A DNA stretch of 64,000 nucleotides from Puffinus mauretanicus (lineage: Eukaryota; Chordata; Aves; Procellariiformes; Procellariidae): NCBI GenBank assembly GCA_023333565.1, contig JAJKFH010001679.1, positions 1-64,000 of the forward strand, in the 5' to 3' direction. The notes under the pieces were generated by a model, which made no database searches, had not been told where the DNA came from, and worked only from the letters and a program-made list of their open reading frames with translations. Positions 1-12,700 of the stretch are shown here, piece after piece; position 1 is the first letter of the stretch, and every line of letters starts with the position of its first letter. Both the position numbers and the translations under genes were made by a program.

Positions 1-80
1 CTCCTCCTCTCCTCTCCTCTCCTCTCCTCTCCTCTCCTCTCCTCTCCTCTCCTCTCCTCTCCTCTCCTCTCCTCTCCTCT
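1..80. repeat. Pentanucleotide microsatellite (CCTCT)n
   Basis: About fifteen nearly perfect CTCCT/CCTCT units run from the first base to position 80 and then break into a short T tract. The array continues beyond the left edge, so its true length is unknown. The + strand is purely pyrimidine. Confidence 0.97.
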
Positions 81-3000
81 TTTTCTCAAGTTCAGTGGGA
101 AAATAATTTCATTCCAGATTCACAGCAGTTACATTCGTAATCTCTTTTTTTTTTTAATTTTCTAATTTATGAGGGACTATTAAATTAATGCTACCTCCAT
201 TAATCTAGCATCACTTAGACTCTCTGTATTCCTTGGAGAAGACAAGAGAAAAAAATTAATTAAGAGTCATTCTATCATTACTATATTTTTCCTCATATGC
301 ACAGCCATGAACTTCAAGATCTGAAAGGATCCTCCAAAGCATATTATAGAGGGGGAGAGAGAGATCTTTCCGCAGTGGGAAATCCAGTCCACCTATCTTA
401 GATATTTGTCCCACTCCTTCATGTTAAGATGCTTGCTTATTATTTCTAGTCAAAACTTTCTGACCAGGTTTAGCTCTCCTTTTCCATTTTTCTGATAGAT
501 GAACATTTCCTATTTCTTTTTCTTTCCTTTTTATGGCCCTCAGTTAGTTCCAGTATGCCTTAGAAACCAATACACATTTGTTCCCCTTCACTTCTTTCAA
601 TCAAAATTATGTAGGAATTACATAAGAGAGGTAATTGTGGTTATAAAAAGAGTCCTTCACTCTGCAAGAAGGAATGTTTCACAGTTTTCAGCACAATAGG
701 ATTGAAAGAGACCTTGGTTTTTATATCCAGTCATCTGCTGCTGCACTTTATAGACTCCACATCGTAATCATGCTACAAGTTTTTGTTTCCCTTGCCCCTT
801 CTGTAAGACCGTGCGAGAGCTATTGCATCCAATTGTTACCAGTTTTGTAGCCTAAAATTTTCATGGCCAATATCTACCTTTTTTTTATCATTGGGACGGG
901 ATGCTCTCTTTACCTAAACAGTTTCTTTTTCTTCTCAGTGTTTCTACCTGAATCATTATTTTCATCTCTCTTGTTCAGGGGATTGATGGTTTCTTGTATC
1001 AAATAATGCAGGTTCTGTCATGTTGATGTTTAGAGCTTTCTGCTATAAGACAGGTATGTATAAAATGCCAGGATTGCAGTGTCAATGTAAGGAAACAGTT
1101 CTGAAATACTGTGGACTTCTGTATTAGGTACACACCCGCCCCTGTGCAGGCTAAAAATTCACCGCCTTTAACGTCTTCATCCCCACACGACCCTCATGTC
1201 CCCACAATAGGTGACAAAGTGTGTTGTCCACACTTTGCAGATGGGAAAGCAAGGTGAAGTCTCAAGTCACAGAGGGAGTCCCCGACGGACGGGGCAGCCT
1301 CGGCACACAAAGACCCTGGCTCTGGAATATTCTCTCTCCCTTCTGAAGTTTTTGTATTTGCTTAAGGGATTTGATTCTCAGTCCTCATTAAATTAAATGG
1401 GATGAGGGCATCAAGACATCTGAAGTTGCTCTGAAAATCTCAGCTGTAAAAGACAGCTTATTAGGCCGTTTCCTCCATATCTTACAAGCAGAAAAAGAAG
1501 ATCCATTGTGAGTGAAAGAGAGAGACCAGTATATCATAACAAATAAGAGAAATGGCTACTACTTCGTAATTCAATTGTAACTTCTTATTAAATTTAATAA
1601 TGCATACACTTTAACTTCATTTTGCTCTTATTAAGAGAAAAGAAATTGGCCCAGGCAAGCAAGCAAATAATTAAATAGAAATATTAAAAAATGCATGAAC
1701 AGTATGGAGCTTAAATGTTTATCACTTTTATACATGATTTAGAAGCTGAGTCCCTAAAAATGAAGCATTCTTCAAGCTTTGGAAAGCTCTCTAGGAATTC
1801 TAGCATCAGAATTGAGTTTTCACAGTGCCAGTATCTCTAGAGACATGAGGTTGCTTATTATTTCATGGTCCCCAGGATGGGCTATATTGAACACAGGAAC
1901 ACCAAGGGAAAGTCCACACTAAGTGATAGAAAAGGCTATAGCATAGCACTGGCAATACCTGAGCTGCCTTTAAATTAGCTACCTGGGATATCAGCACTCT
2001 ACTTCTTAGCAGGCTGAGGGAAGACATGCCGTTTTCCAACAAGTATGGGTAGCTGAAGGAGCAAATTTAAAACACAACAAAAGTCACTACAGTGCCCTGC
2101 AGTGATTGCCCAATGGACCAGCTCTACCCAAGCAGATGAGGCCCAACATTTATGTTCTGAAAATAGAGATGTCACGAAAACCAGTGAGCCAAATTCCAGG
2201 GCTCTCTAAGGGCCTCCATGCTACGAGAAACTTGCCTGAAAAGCTTGAAGTGAAGCCAATGGAGTTGATTTCAGCCAGTTTTGTCTTTATAAATACATCT
2301 AAACTTGACCTCTTTGAGGCCTCCTCACATTTACTGCCCGAAGATTTTCCAAACTCCACAGATCTTTTTCCACAGAGATATTCCTTCTTCAGTCAGAAAG
2401 TTTTCTGTCCCCACACTGGATGGAGAGAACAGACAAGAAAAGCACAGGGCACATTTAAATACACCAAGATAAATACCTAGTTAATTTGGCTGACCTCTCA
2501 CTTATATGCCTCTTTAAAGCTTTCTTATTCTTTTGACAAAATCCATTTGCAGTAGATAAACATTATCTGGATGTTCCAGATCAAATCAGTGCAAAAAATA
2601 TAAGTCTTGACATTGAACTGGCCAGAATTATCCTATTAAGGAGAACTGAGCATTTTTTCTTTAATAAGCCTAAGTCATCTTTTATATTTAGAGCACAAGA
2701 AGCGCTATTGCAAGGCCAGGCAGACAGGCAAGCTACAGAAGAGGAAACCTTTGTTTCTTCAGTGTTACCTATGGAAAAGCTGTTCACCTTGATGGCTGAA
2801 ATAAGCTTTACTGTATCAATATTCCTCTCTATTTCCTTTCCTCTGCAGGGGAACATTACGTTACATACCCGTTCTACCTGCTGATGTCAAGTCCATGTGG
2901 GAAAGGACATCCTTTTGAAACTTCCCAAAAACTATGACTCTCTGCTGTAGAATAACTTCAGTTCTGCTGCCAGTGACCCCACATGGTCCACAAGCACTTG

Positions 3001-6000
3001 GGCATAGCTATGTAAGCTTTGCCTTTGAGTCTTGTTCTCCTAAGCACCGTTATTTGTAGACATGTCCGAGATCATATGTATCTGGAGGAATTCCTTTGCA
3101 ACATAGAAGGGCTAGGAGGTTTTATTTTAAATACCAGGAAGCAGGAGCACCAGAAATAAGCAACTACTGCTGGCTTTTAGTGTTGCTACTAAACTGGGTA
3201 AGATGGAGTGATTAAAGGCAGCCAATACAAATACCAAAAGCAGGCCAGGCAAAACAGACATGCAAAAAAGCCAAACTCACTTGATGCTTTTAGGGGATCT
3301 CCACAGCAGACAGGAAAGAGTGAAAGTATTGATCAAACTAAATGGTACACAAAGAAGGAGAAAAATGGCGTGAGGTCAGAGCACTGAAGGTGAAATGCGT
3401 GGCTGTGTGAAAGACTTGCTTAGCAAGTGGGGCGAGAGGGCTAGCAAAGGTGCGGAGGTCTTTTAACGAGGAGGGAGCTGAGAAGCTGCAGTGCTGCACA
3501 GGCTGATGCCAGAGCCAGGCTGTACTGTACATTGTACTCTACAGCTGGAAGACGGATTGGGTTTCAAAAGAAAATATGTGTCATATTTGCTAATGACAGC
3601 GACAAGCAGCAGGCTAACCATTGACGAAGGAGTGAGTCTAGTTTTGAAGTGTCAAGGCAGAATGACAGTATGGGCCAGACAAATGATCTGTGAGATTGTT
3701 ATTTTAACTACGGGTGAAGTTAAAAGACTTCTCACCCCTTTGTTCTGCTGGGTAGGATGTTATTTCCCTTAGTGACATTGTGCTTTATTGCTGTAGGATG
3801 CCTAATTTTGACTGGCTATTTGCTACCGAGCGCAGAGGTTCTGGGAATAAAACATAATCCTTGATTTAGTGCCAATCTCTACAGATCCTTCAGATTTCCA
3901 AACAGGTGAACATTATCCATGGCAATACACGGCCTGAGCCTGAAATAAAGCATGACACGACTTCATTTCTGACTCAGTCTTGCAGTGGGGACAAACCATA
4001 TGAGAGTGACACAACCAAAGGTGAAAGAACAAAAACATAAAGCCGTGGCTCCCGCACTTCACAGCCCAGCAAGCAGAACACAGGGAAATCCTTTTTAGCA
4101 ATCACAGCAGGAACGGTATTTTCCTGCGCTTTATCACCCCAGTGAGAAAATCAGGACAACCACTTTGTATGGGCAGCATGCCTTGCCACCACCTAGGCCT
4201 GTGGTTGGCTCCAAATGGCAGGATGTTTGAAGTGTTCTGCAGAAAAGCCAACATTTAAACAGACACAGGGTCAGATTCAAACCTCCCTGGAACAAATGGG
4301 ACTCTTACTATTTATCTAAGTGGGTTTTGGATTAAGGCAAAGGGAACTAATTTATCCCAGTGCCTTTGGAAACCTCCATTCAGAGGTTTGTGGAGGTTCA
4401 TTGATAAAAAGGACCTGGAGAACCAGAACGCTGCTTCTTATGGGATATTTCTTTGTCACTGACGAGAATAGTTGAGTCTTCAGCTGTTGCTGACCCATGT
4501 TGTTATTTTTGTACGGGACCTAACTTCTGGAATTTATTAAAATTAGCTTGTTATGGCCAAAATGAATAGTGTGTTGTTTTCCAAATGTCCAAAACTGTTC
4601 AAACTGTTACCAACAGGGACCTACACGAACAATTTTTTTTGGATCTGGGTACTTTTGCTTTCAAAGTGAAGCAGATGGGAATTAAGTAGTTATGGAAACG
4701 TCTATAGTTAGCAGAAGTCAGCTAGGTGCATATAAACATAGGGAGCTAAAGCTGTATGATTGAAATGTTTCCCATATTTATAGTTTCACCACTACAGATC
4801 CAAATATATGTCAATTAAGTAAGGTATGCCTGGTCTGTTGATTTAATACACTTCTTTATATACTGTGAGGCTGCTGGTAGAACAAAGTGTCAGGTCGGGT
4901 CTTTTGAGCCTACATGCAGATATTTATTTTCTGAAGAAACTGGCACTTTTTCTATTAAGGATGATTTTTTTTCTGTAGTTCGTGTCATTATGAATCCAAC
5001 CTTATCCCTGAATATTGCAATATACAATTTTAAATAGGACAGTATTTGAAAAGATTACAATTTATTGTAATTAAAGAATATATTATCAAGAGACACATAC
5101 AGATGTCTTCATGGGAGAATTAATGTTATAATCATATACCATATTTTGCTGTGTATTCTGGAGTTAGAATGAAGGACAGAAAGTTTCTGATTCCACCTGT
5201 AAAACTCATATGTCACCATGTAAGTTACTGTGCCTTGAAAAATGCACTCACATTAAAAAATGCACTGGAAACAAAAGTTCTGGGGTTTTTTGGGGAGGAG
5301 CATTTGTTTTACTTTTAGAAAGACTAACTTACCAAACTGGAAAGTTTCTAAGAGGAAAGTATCAATAATCATCTCAGATGGCTTAAAAAAAGAGATTTCC
5401 TTTCCATGATCCACAGAGAATCCTGTGATGATGTTTTTTGCTTCTGCAGTTCTGGAAGTAGCAAGACATGAAATCAGTATGTCTGGTGACTATGCCAGTT
5501 CATAGTGACATAAATCAAAAGCTTGCTGAAGTCAAAATGGTGTATCGTTTAGCCATTTCTCTGCTCTTTGCAAATTTATTCCTCACCATATTTGATCTGG
5601 TCTAGACTAACTTTCCCTGTTCTGAATGTACTGGTTAAATGTGAGTCTGCTTCGCAGCCCAGCAGATCTTGTTTCAGGATGTTTTCCTGACTTTTATTCA
5701 GTATCTTTTATTTCTTAGATACTGTTTTCTTTGGCTTTTCATTCACTTGTTTGTTTTCACTGGTAACAAGAAGACAGATAGATACACTTTTGTAAGGTGC
5801 AGCTTTATAGTTAAATCCTGTCCAGATTGACACTGGATTTCGCCAGCACAAGCCAGGAGCAGGACTGGAGTCTGACCTACGCAGAGATTTAACACTTTTT
5901 CCCACTGAGTCCCTGCCCCACTGGAGTAAGACAGTAAACAAGTACTTTTTAACAGTGAGCTCCGATCCTCCTCCTCTTCTCTTTCAGTTTGTGCTTATCC

Positions 6001-8840
6001 AACAACTACAGATTCTGATTTCCCAAGTGAAATGAAGGGGGGCAGCCCCCTTCATCCCCACAAACACGTGGGACTGTCCTAGTCCTGTTCCTGCTTCTCT
6101 GCAATGAATGCTGCAGGTGGTCGCCTTAGTCAGTTTTTTCTTTTCAGCCATGTTAGTAACTGTCTTGATTTAAGACCTATTTTATGCTGGGGCTAACTGA
6201 AGAGCCAGATCTGGAGGTCTTAGGTTGTGCTGTAACTCGCCTCCTTCTTCCTATAAGAAGGGGTGAAAAAAGACAGCAGTGCAGATAGCAGAGTCCTTAA
6301 ATAGCGCAAAGACTTATTATAATTTCTGATCTAGATGTTAAAGGGAAATAGCATCATGGAACTATCTGTGATTCTGAAATAACAACTTGGTTTAGCAGTT
6401 AATGAAAGACTGAGATTGCAGCATTTACACTTGTGATTTTCGGATAAACACCATACCTTCCTCCTCACACATAGTTGGATCCACAGCCCTTTTTACACTC
6501 ATAATACTGTGTAAGCTTTATTAATCCTCATCGTTGCTTCCGAATAAGACTCCAGTAGAAGCTACCCGGCATTTTGGTATTTAGGAAAAGCAATCCAAGA
6601 ACTGATCGTATAGCAAATATCTGTATTAATTGTATTTTAAATGAGGGGGTTTGTAAGGAAGACTTGGCAATCATAGAAATCCCAGTTTTGCTCCCAGAAA
6701 TCATTTAATCTTTCATTGCTTTGTGCTGTCGGAGGCATACTCAGTCAAAGAATTATACTATATATGAGCAGCTGGATACTGCCGCCTCCTTTCTATCAGA
6801 GTGGGGATACCTAGACAAAGCAATACAGAGAGGGATCAGCAATGATGAGTATGAGCTTCTGTGTGGGTTTAGGGAGGTGAAAAGTACTTCAGGTGGGAGG
6901 AGGGGGCTGATCTAAAAATTGTAAATATCAGTGTTATATTCTTTGTCTGCTGTAAAACAGGAAAAAACATTCAGAAACGTTTTGCACTCAACTGTATTAA
7001 ATAGGTTACACCACTTTCAGCTGTTGACAGCTTAAGTTCAAATGTAATGTAGTTTAGATTAAAAAGGAAATGTTTGACAGGTTCATTCCAGTACTTGGAT
7101 GTACAGTGAAAGGTCGCTTGTGCCATACTCATTCCTTCGCATGTGGTGCGGTTTGGAAGAAATAATCTATAGAGAAAGCAACTGAAACTGGAAATATCCA
7201 AATTAAACTGGTAAATGAAATAAGGTTTGGACACTGTCATCCAAAAGCCAGCCATTTGCAGGCTGTGGGAGTTATATTTCAGGATGACATGGAGGGCAGC
7301 TTTCTTGGATTTCACTTCTGTTATATGGTTGCATATTGCTGTGGGAACTGGACGAAGTATCCTGGATGGACCTTACATTCAGACCAGTGGGCATTCAAAT
7401 CCTACATCTCTTGAGAAAAAGATTGGAAAGCCGAAATACCGCTGGGTGACAGTGGATTGCCTCAGGGATGTAGGATCTGCTCAGACTATTTTTCACTGCT
7501 TAAGTATGCAGCACTAAGCAATTAAAGCAAAGTGTCAATTTAAATAAGCCATTTTCCAAATGGAAGTCAAGGCACTTAGTGTAACCAATAGAGTCTTTTA
7601 CAGTGATATGATGTAAAATTCCGGCTACTCATGTGACGAGCTTTCTAAGATACATGTTACAGTTCGGATTTAACAAGTGTTTCTGGAGTTTACCAGTTGA
7701 AGGACAACTGATTTGTGCCTTAAAAACTTATTAGCTTCAGCTAACTTAGAAGTAAAAGCATTTTCTTTTAAATATATCTATTACGGAAAAGAAAAGAAAT
7801 AGAGAAAGAAGGGATGGTGGAGATCCTATGCAATTGCATAAATATTTTTCTATAGGTAGTAAACCTAAGGTGAAATCTTACAGTCTTCTATCTATAATTT
7901 CAATGACCTCACTGTCAAATTGGCATCCAGCCAATTTAGTTCTGAAATTAAAATATCAAAGAGGATATTAGGTAAAAGAAGATGAATCATTAGTCATTAC
8001 CTCATGGATTTATTTATAATTGTATTCAGTTTTCCAAAACTACCACAAATAATTGCTATTACCCCAAAAGACCTCACAACTGGACATCCAAAGTGAGCAT
8101 TTTTCTTCTATTTCTCAGTTTGCTTCTGGTTTCAGCTGCTTTTCGTATAAATGTCTTTCCACCTGGAAAGTGCTAACTTTAGGTTTGTAAGCTCAAAGCC
8201 CACAGCAAATCTGTTTTTTTAAGGTGGAACAGCATTTGAATATAAATTGCTCACAGTCCCTAGAGTTAATAGTCTTATTCATCCTGTAACCGTTTTGGCT
8301 GTGGTATCAGAGACATTACAATATGATGCATAACATTCAGTCTGCAATGCTAATGGGCACCGATATATTGCCCAGGTAATATTTCTCTTTTGCAGCAGCG
8401 TTAATAAAGCAACTGTGGAAGCTATAAACTGCAAGGGTGGAAGTTACAACTGTGCAATGTTCCAGGGAGGAATTTGAGATGACTATTAGAGTTCCACAAC
8501 CCATCAGTCATTTCTATAATCAGGAAAAAAAAAATCCATATCATCATGTTAGTCTTGGGAGTGACTGTTAGCCTTTGCATTACTGGTAATATGTCTACCT
8601 GGCGGGTTTATCTACCTGGTGAGGCAGAAGACTGAGAAAAACAGATTTTTAGGGAAAAGATTCAACATATTTTGAATGCTCACTGCTTTATTGACAGAAA
8701 CTTCCTGCTTTTCTAGGGCTGAGTGAGAGACGAGGCTGAGGTTCAGTTTGTGCGTTAGAGGCTGCTGAGCTCTGGCTGGCGCTGGATCGTCCCTGCGAGT
8801 TAGCATCCGGATAACCGGCAGCTCCTGCCTTTCTCCGTGG
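81..8840. other. Intronic stretch without recognised genes
   Basis: AT-rich, non-coding background. Short frames here, such as those at 2106-2480 and 3491-3772, show no domain I recognise. Positions about 1210-1330 resemble a heavily decayed MIR-type SINE (entered separately). I see no other repeat, RNA gene or promoter. Confidence 0.6.
1210..1330 (-). repeat. Possible decayed MIR-like SINE fragment
   Basis: The stretch has the order of a reversed MIR core: a GCAGATGGGAAA-type block near 1237, then an AAGTCACAGAGGG-type block near 1262, as in the MIR 'gaggaaactgaggc...caaggtcac' region. Similarity is weak and by eye only. Confidence 0.3.
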
Positions 8841-8844
8841 TAGT

Positions 8845-8866
8845 GTTGCTAGGCAGTTGCTAAGGC
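8845..8866 (+). promoter_or_regulatory. RFX X-box-like tandem motif
   Basis: Two imperfect 11-bp units, GTTGCTAGGCA and GTTGCTAAGGC, are directly adjacent. The first resembles the RFX X-box half-site arrangement (GTTGCYA then GGCAAC) but ends GGCAGT rather than GGCAAC. It lies in a locally GC-richer patch (about 8700-9100). Candidate only. Confidence 0.25.
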
Positions 8867-9559
8867 TGCTTTTGCTCCAAGGTAGATGATCTATCTGTTT
8901 TCTGCTCTAAACTGTGGGATTTAGGGATGGATTATTCTCCCCAGCCTGAGTAGTTAGACCTGGCTGCTCCTTGCTGATGTGCAGAAGGCTACCTCGTTGC
9001 TGTGCCCCGGTAAAGATCTGCATAGCTCTAACATCTCAGATGGCAGCTTGGATTAGAGCCAGGCTGCGGCAGGAGACTCTCAGGGCCACAAGGAGGGATT
9101 TTTCCTGGGGATTTAACTCCTCAGCATGAAGATTGGGACTTCTTCCTCTGAGAGTAGCTGTCACAGGTCAATGTCAGAGTCCAAACACTGGTATCACGCA
9201 AGCAGGAAGGATTGTTCTGCTTGAGTTTTCCTGGGGGTATGGCTGATTTTGTTGCTCTCATGATTTATCTAGTGTTTCCAGTTATTCCCAAAGTAGTTTT
9301 CCCTTAAGTAAAGACAAAAGTCTTTTATGCCACAGATGGCAGCTAATATTCCTTTAGTGGTTAACAGTTTTCTGCAAATAATTTAGAGCAGGGCCAGGCT
9401 GGTCAGATCTCCTGTGTTCAACCACTGATGACAGTATTTCCTTTTTCTATTGCCAAGGCATAGCCCTGAACTTGCATCTGCCTTATATAGGGACAAATGA
9501 AATGTGCAGAACACATACACATCTCTTAGTCCTGAAGTTCCAGTAACAGTTTTGATAAA

Positions 9560-9780
9560 ATTTAATCTGGTAGATTGGATTCAAGAGATCTGGGATTAAT
9601 TCTCAGTTCAGCTGTTGCCAGTTCTTTTGCCGAATATCGTGCAAAGGAGCCTATCGTGCAACAGTTCTGTGCACTCTCGGGTAGCTCACTTAATCCACTT
9701 TATGCTTTGGTTCCTCCTCAGCAAAATAAGGCTAATACCTTATTACCTATCTTAGTAGAGGAGTGAAAAATCGTTACTGA
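9560..9780 (+). repeat. MIR-like ancient SINE
   Basis: The stretch reads like a diverged forward MIR core: 'ctgggattaattctcagttc' near 9590 (compare the 'tgggttcgaatcc' block), then TCACTTAATCC, then GGTTCCTCCTCAGCAAAATAAGG near 9709 (compare 'tcagtttcctcatctgtaaaatggg'), then a CTAATACC block. The order and spacing of the four blocks support the call. The 63-codon open frame across it is incidental. Confidence 0.55.
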
Positions 9781-12700
9781 ATATGAACTGTTCAGATGTT
9801 TGGAGAGCTGTGACACACACAGGAGTGTATTTGTATTTTTTTCTTACTGAGTACAGTGATATTTTCTAAGGGAGTGTTCAGTTATCAAATTTTATCCCGG
9901 AAGAAATATTTCACATGGCCAAATCATTCTTTATCACATCCGTTCTTTATAGTGCCCTTCTAGGAAGTCTTATTTTACAGAGTTTTCTCTGTTCCATCTC
10001 TTAATGTAGTTGATGTCCTGCTGGGTGCTTCATCACTTCTCCCCACTCCAAGTTTTCCGAATGGCTTTCATTTCCCTAGTGAATTATCGTGATCTCTGGT
10101 GATAGCTGAGAAGATGCAACAAATCAGAGATGCTTCCTCTGTACCTCCAGCCACGAATTTGCAGTTTTGCCATTCTCTGTGATTGTTACAAAAGTTGATG
10201 GTGTCACAAAATTAGTACAGGGGCTTTTGACAGCTATATGTAGGCTCTTTGCATTTGGGCAGCGTCTATTTCAGTTTCAAAACATTTCCTTTAGTGAACT
10301 CATTGCATTTACTTTACCGAGCTTCTTTAGGCTTGTGAAAAGAGCTGCTGGCAGAGCTCCAGCTTGCGGCTTCCTATCTCCAAAGCAGGGATAAGACCAG
10401 CCCAGAAGGGACCTGGAGATGTTGCCTTGACAGTCTTTTGCCTGAAGGAAAGCTTAGCATCGCAGAAACTATTTTTGACTGGTCCATACAAGCTTCCAGT
10501 GATGGAGATGGTCACTGCCTGTAAAACAGATCACTGCTAGTATATTCCTGGTATTGGACATCCCTGGTGACACGCAGATGTTGTTTGCTGTCATTCTCTC
10601 TGTCATAACACCACCCACATCTCTCCACCAAAATAATTTTTCTTTTAGTGTTATGCAGGCAAGAAATGAAGACAGATCTGGGTACCAGGTCAGTGGCTTA
10701 TATGCTGTGACCACTACGAATAACATTTATTAGATTCAGTGAGGACAGCATTAGCCTTAACTTAGAGGACCATTAGCCAGTAACAGCTTTTTAGCACTTG
10801 CTGTTGTAGGATAAATTTATAGTCAAGAACTCGAAATCTCAAAGGGGCATGTCTTTGGGAGATATTGTATTGCTGGATATATAACAGGTAAACCTAATGT
10901 AGAACTGCTGCTTCTGTTGGACCCTGGATTACCAGATGTGACAGAAGAGTAAGTTTCTTTGCTCATGGTTTACAAGTCAGAGTTGTTGCTTCTGCCAACT
11001 CCCTTTCTTCTCAGATATTCCCCAAATAACCTTACAAAGCTTTTTCTCAAGTGGAATTTTCTGTTCCCAGTTTTGTCTCCCCTTCCCAGGCACATCTCTC
11101 TCTGAAGGCATACCACGTGTATCTGTACCAAATTCCATGCTCACCCTACAGGCGCATTCTTTGCTAATGGGTTATTTTAAGGGCGTTGGGTCTTTGGAGT
11201 AAACTACTTGCATTGGGATTGATTTGGAAAATATAGGCTTATTACAGAAATTGGTCTGAAGAAGAGTTCCTATCTTACTCAGTTGTGAAATTATGGGTAA
11301 ATGAGGAGAAAGCTATAAAAATATACATACGTATGTAAAGACTGAAGAAAGGGAGTGATTTGGGGGGAGGGAGAGGGGGGAAATTAGGGAGTAATCACTG
11401 AGAAATAAGGAATTTAAACTGACGGTTGATTACACCAGAGTAGTTCAACAAAAGAAGCAATAGAAAGTCTGCTAATCACAAGCAGCTCAGATCTGACAAA
11501 ATGTGAGCTAGTGAATAACTTTATCTCCTTGCCTGTTCAGCCAGAATTTATTCTGTCTAAATTAAGTCATATAAAGTGTGTATGGCAAGAACTATTTTGC
11601 TTTAAGCTCCTTATATTAGTCAGGGGAGAGATACAGGCACTACTACAGTTTAAGAGAATGGGCAAAAGGGGGCAGGTTTCTCAATAAAAGGGCAAAATAT
11701 CCCCCACAAGGTGCTTCTCTCTCTTCATTCACTGTTAGAAGAGCCTAGGAAAACTACTCATTTTGGAGGCAACTTCACAAAAGAGGGCCAGTTTACTAGT
11801 ACACCCCAGTGCTGGGGTACCTCAAATCCTTACGCATCACATGTGCCTTTTCCTCATGAGAGAGAAAGAGTTTATTAAAGGTCTTTTCCAGCGAGGTGAT
11901 TTGTGGATGTTAAGGATGATTCAGCAAAGCACTTAATTACGTGTCTCAGCCTATCTCTAATTAGCAGAGATCTTAAATTCTTACACAATACTAAGCATAT
12001 ACTTGAAGTTAACTCAGGCACATACTTAAACTAATGGTGGAAAGCAGGTAAGTTAAGCAAGTGCTTCAATAGCAGGCCATGTAACTTGCCAAAAGACACA
12101 CACAATATCTGTGGTAAAATCAACAACTGAACCTACAGCAGCAGAATTTCTTCTTTATTCTATAATCACAAAACTCCCTTTCCTAACTAAGTAAGCTTCA
12201 CCCCTTTTCCTCTTCTACTGTATGGATGTGAGTTGTCTCCATCTCCCTGATGCTGGGGCATTGTTCTCTGCATATTACCGTGTATTTTGTGATAAAGGAT
12301 GTTTTGAAATGTAGAAGCTTGAAATATTTTTAGGTATCTGTTTCTCTTCACTGAACTTTATTGAACTTGACTGCCTTGTGTTTCACTCTGAGAATGGCTG
12401 ACTCTCTTTTTCACAGGCTTTTGGAGTTCACTTTTCAAGTGTGGGGAGGTTCATTGGCTTTTTTCCACCTCTGAGTGCCTGAGTTTCTGCAGGAGATAAC
12501 ACAAATTGTTAATAGTGAAAACTGCTCAATATCCTCTGGTGTTCTGATGGATAGCAGTATCCTTGTTCCGTGTCTTTTGGTACAGCAAAACACTTCAGCT
12601 GAAGAGGCTCTAAAAACCTATTTTGTCTACTTGAATACACAAGTTTTATAGTGACGAACAGCCTTCATAACAAGATCAAATCAGAATAATTGTAACTAAG

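Noticed and set aside
2539..2883. About 115 codons open on the plus strand without an ATG, with a CTCTGCAG acceptor-like word inside
   Set aside because: Exon-like at first sight, but no protein family was recognised and no donor fits; probably chance.
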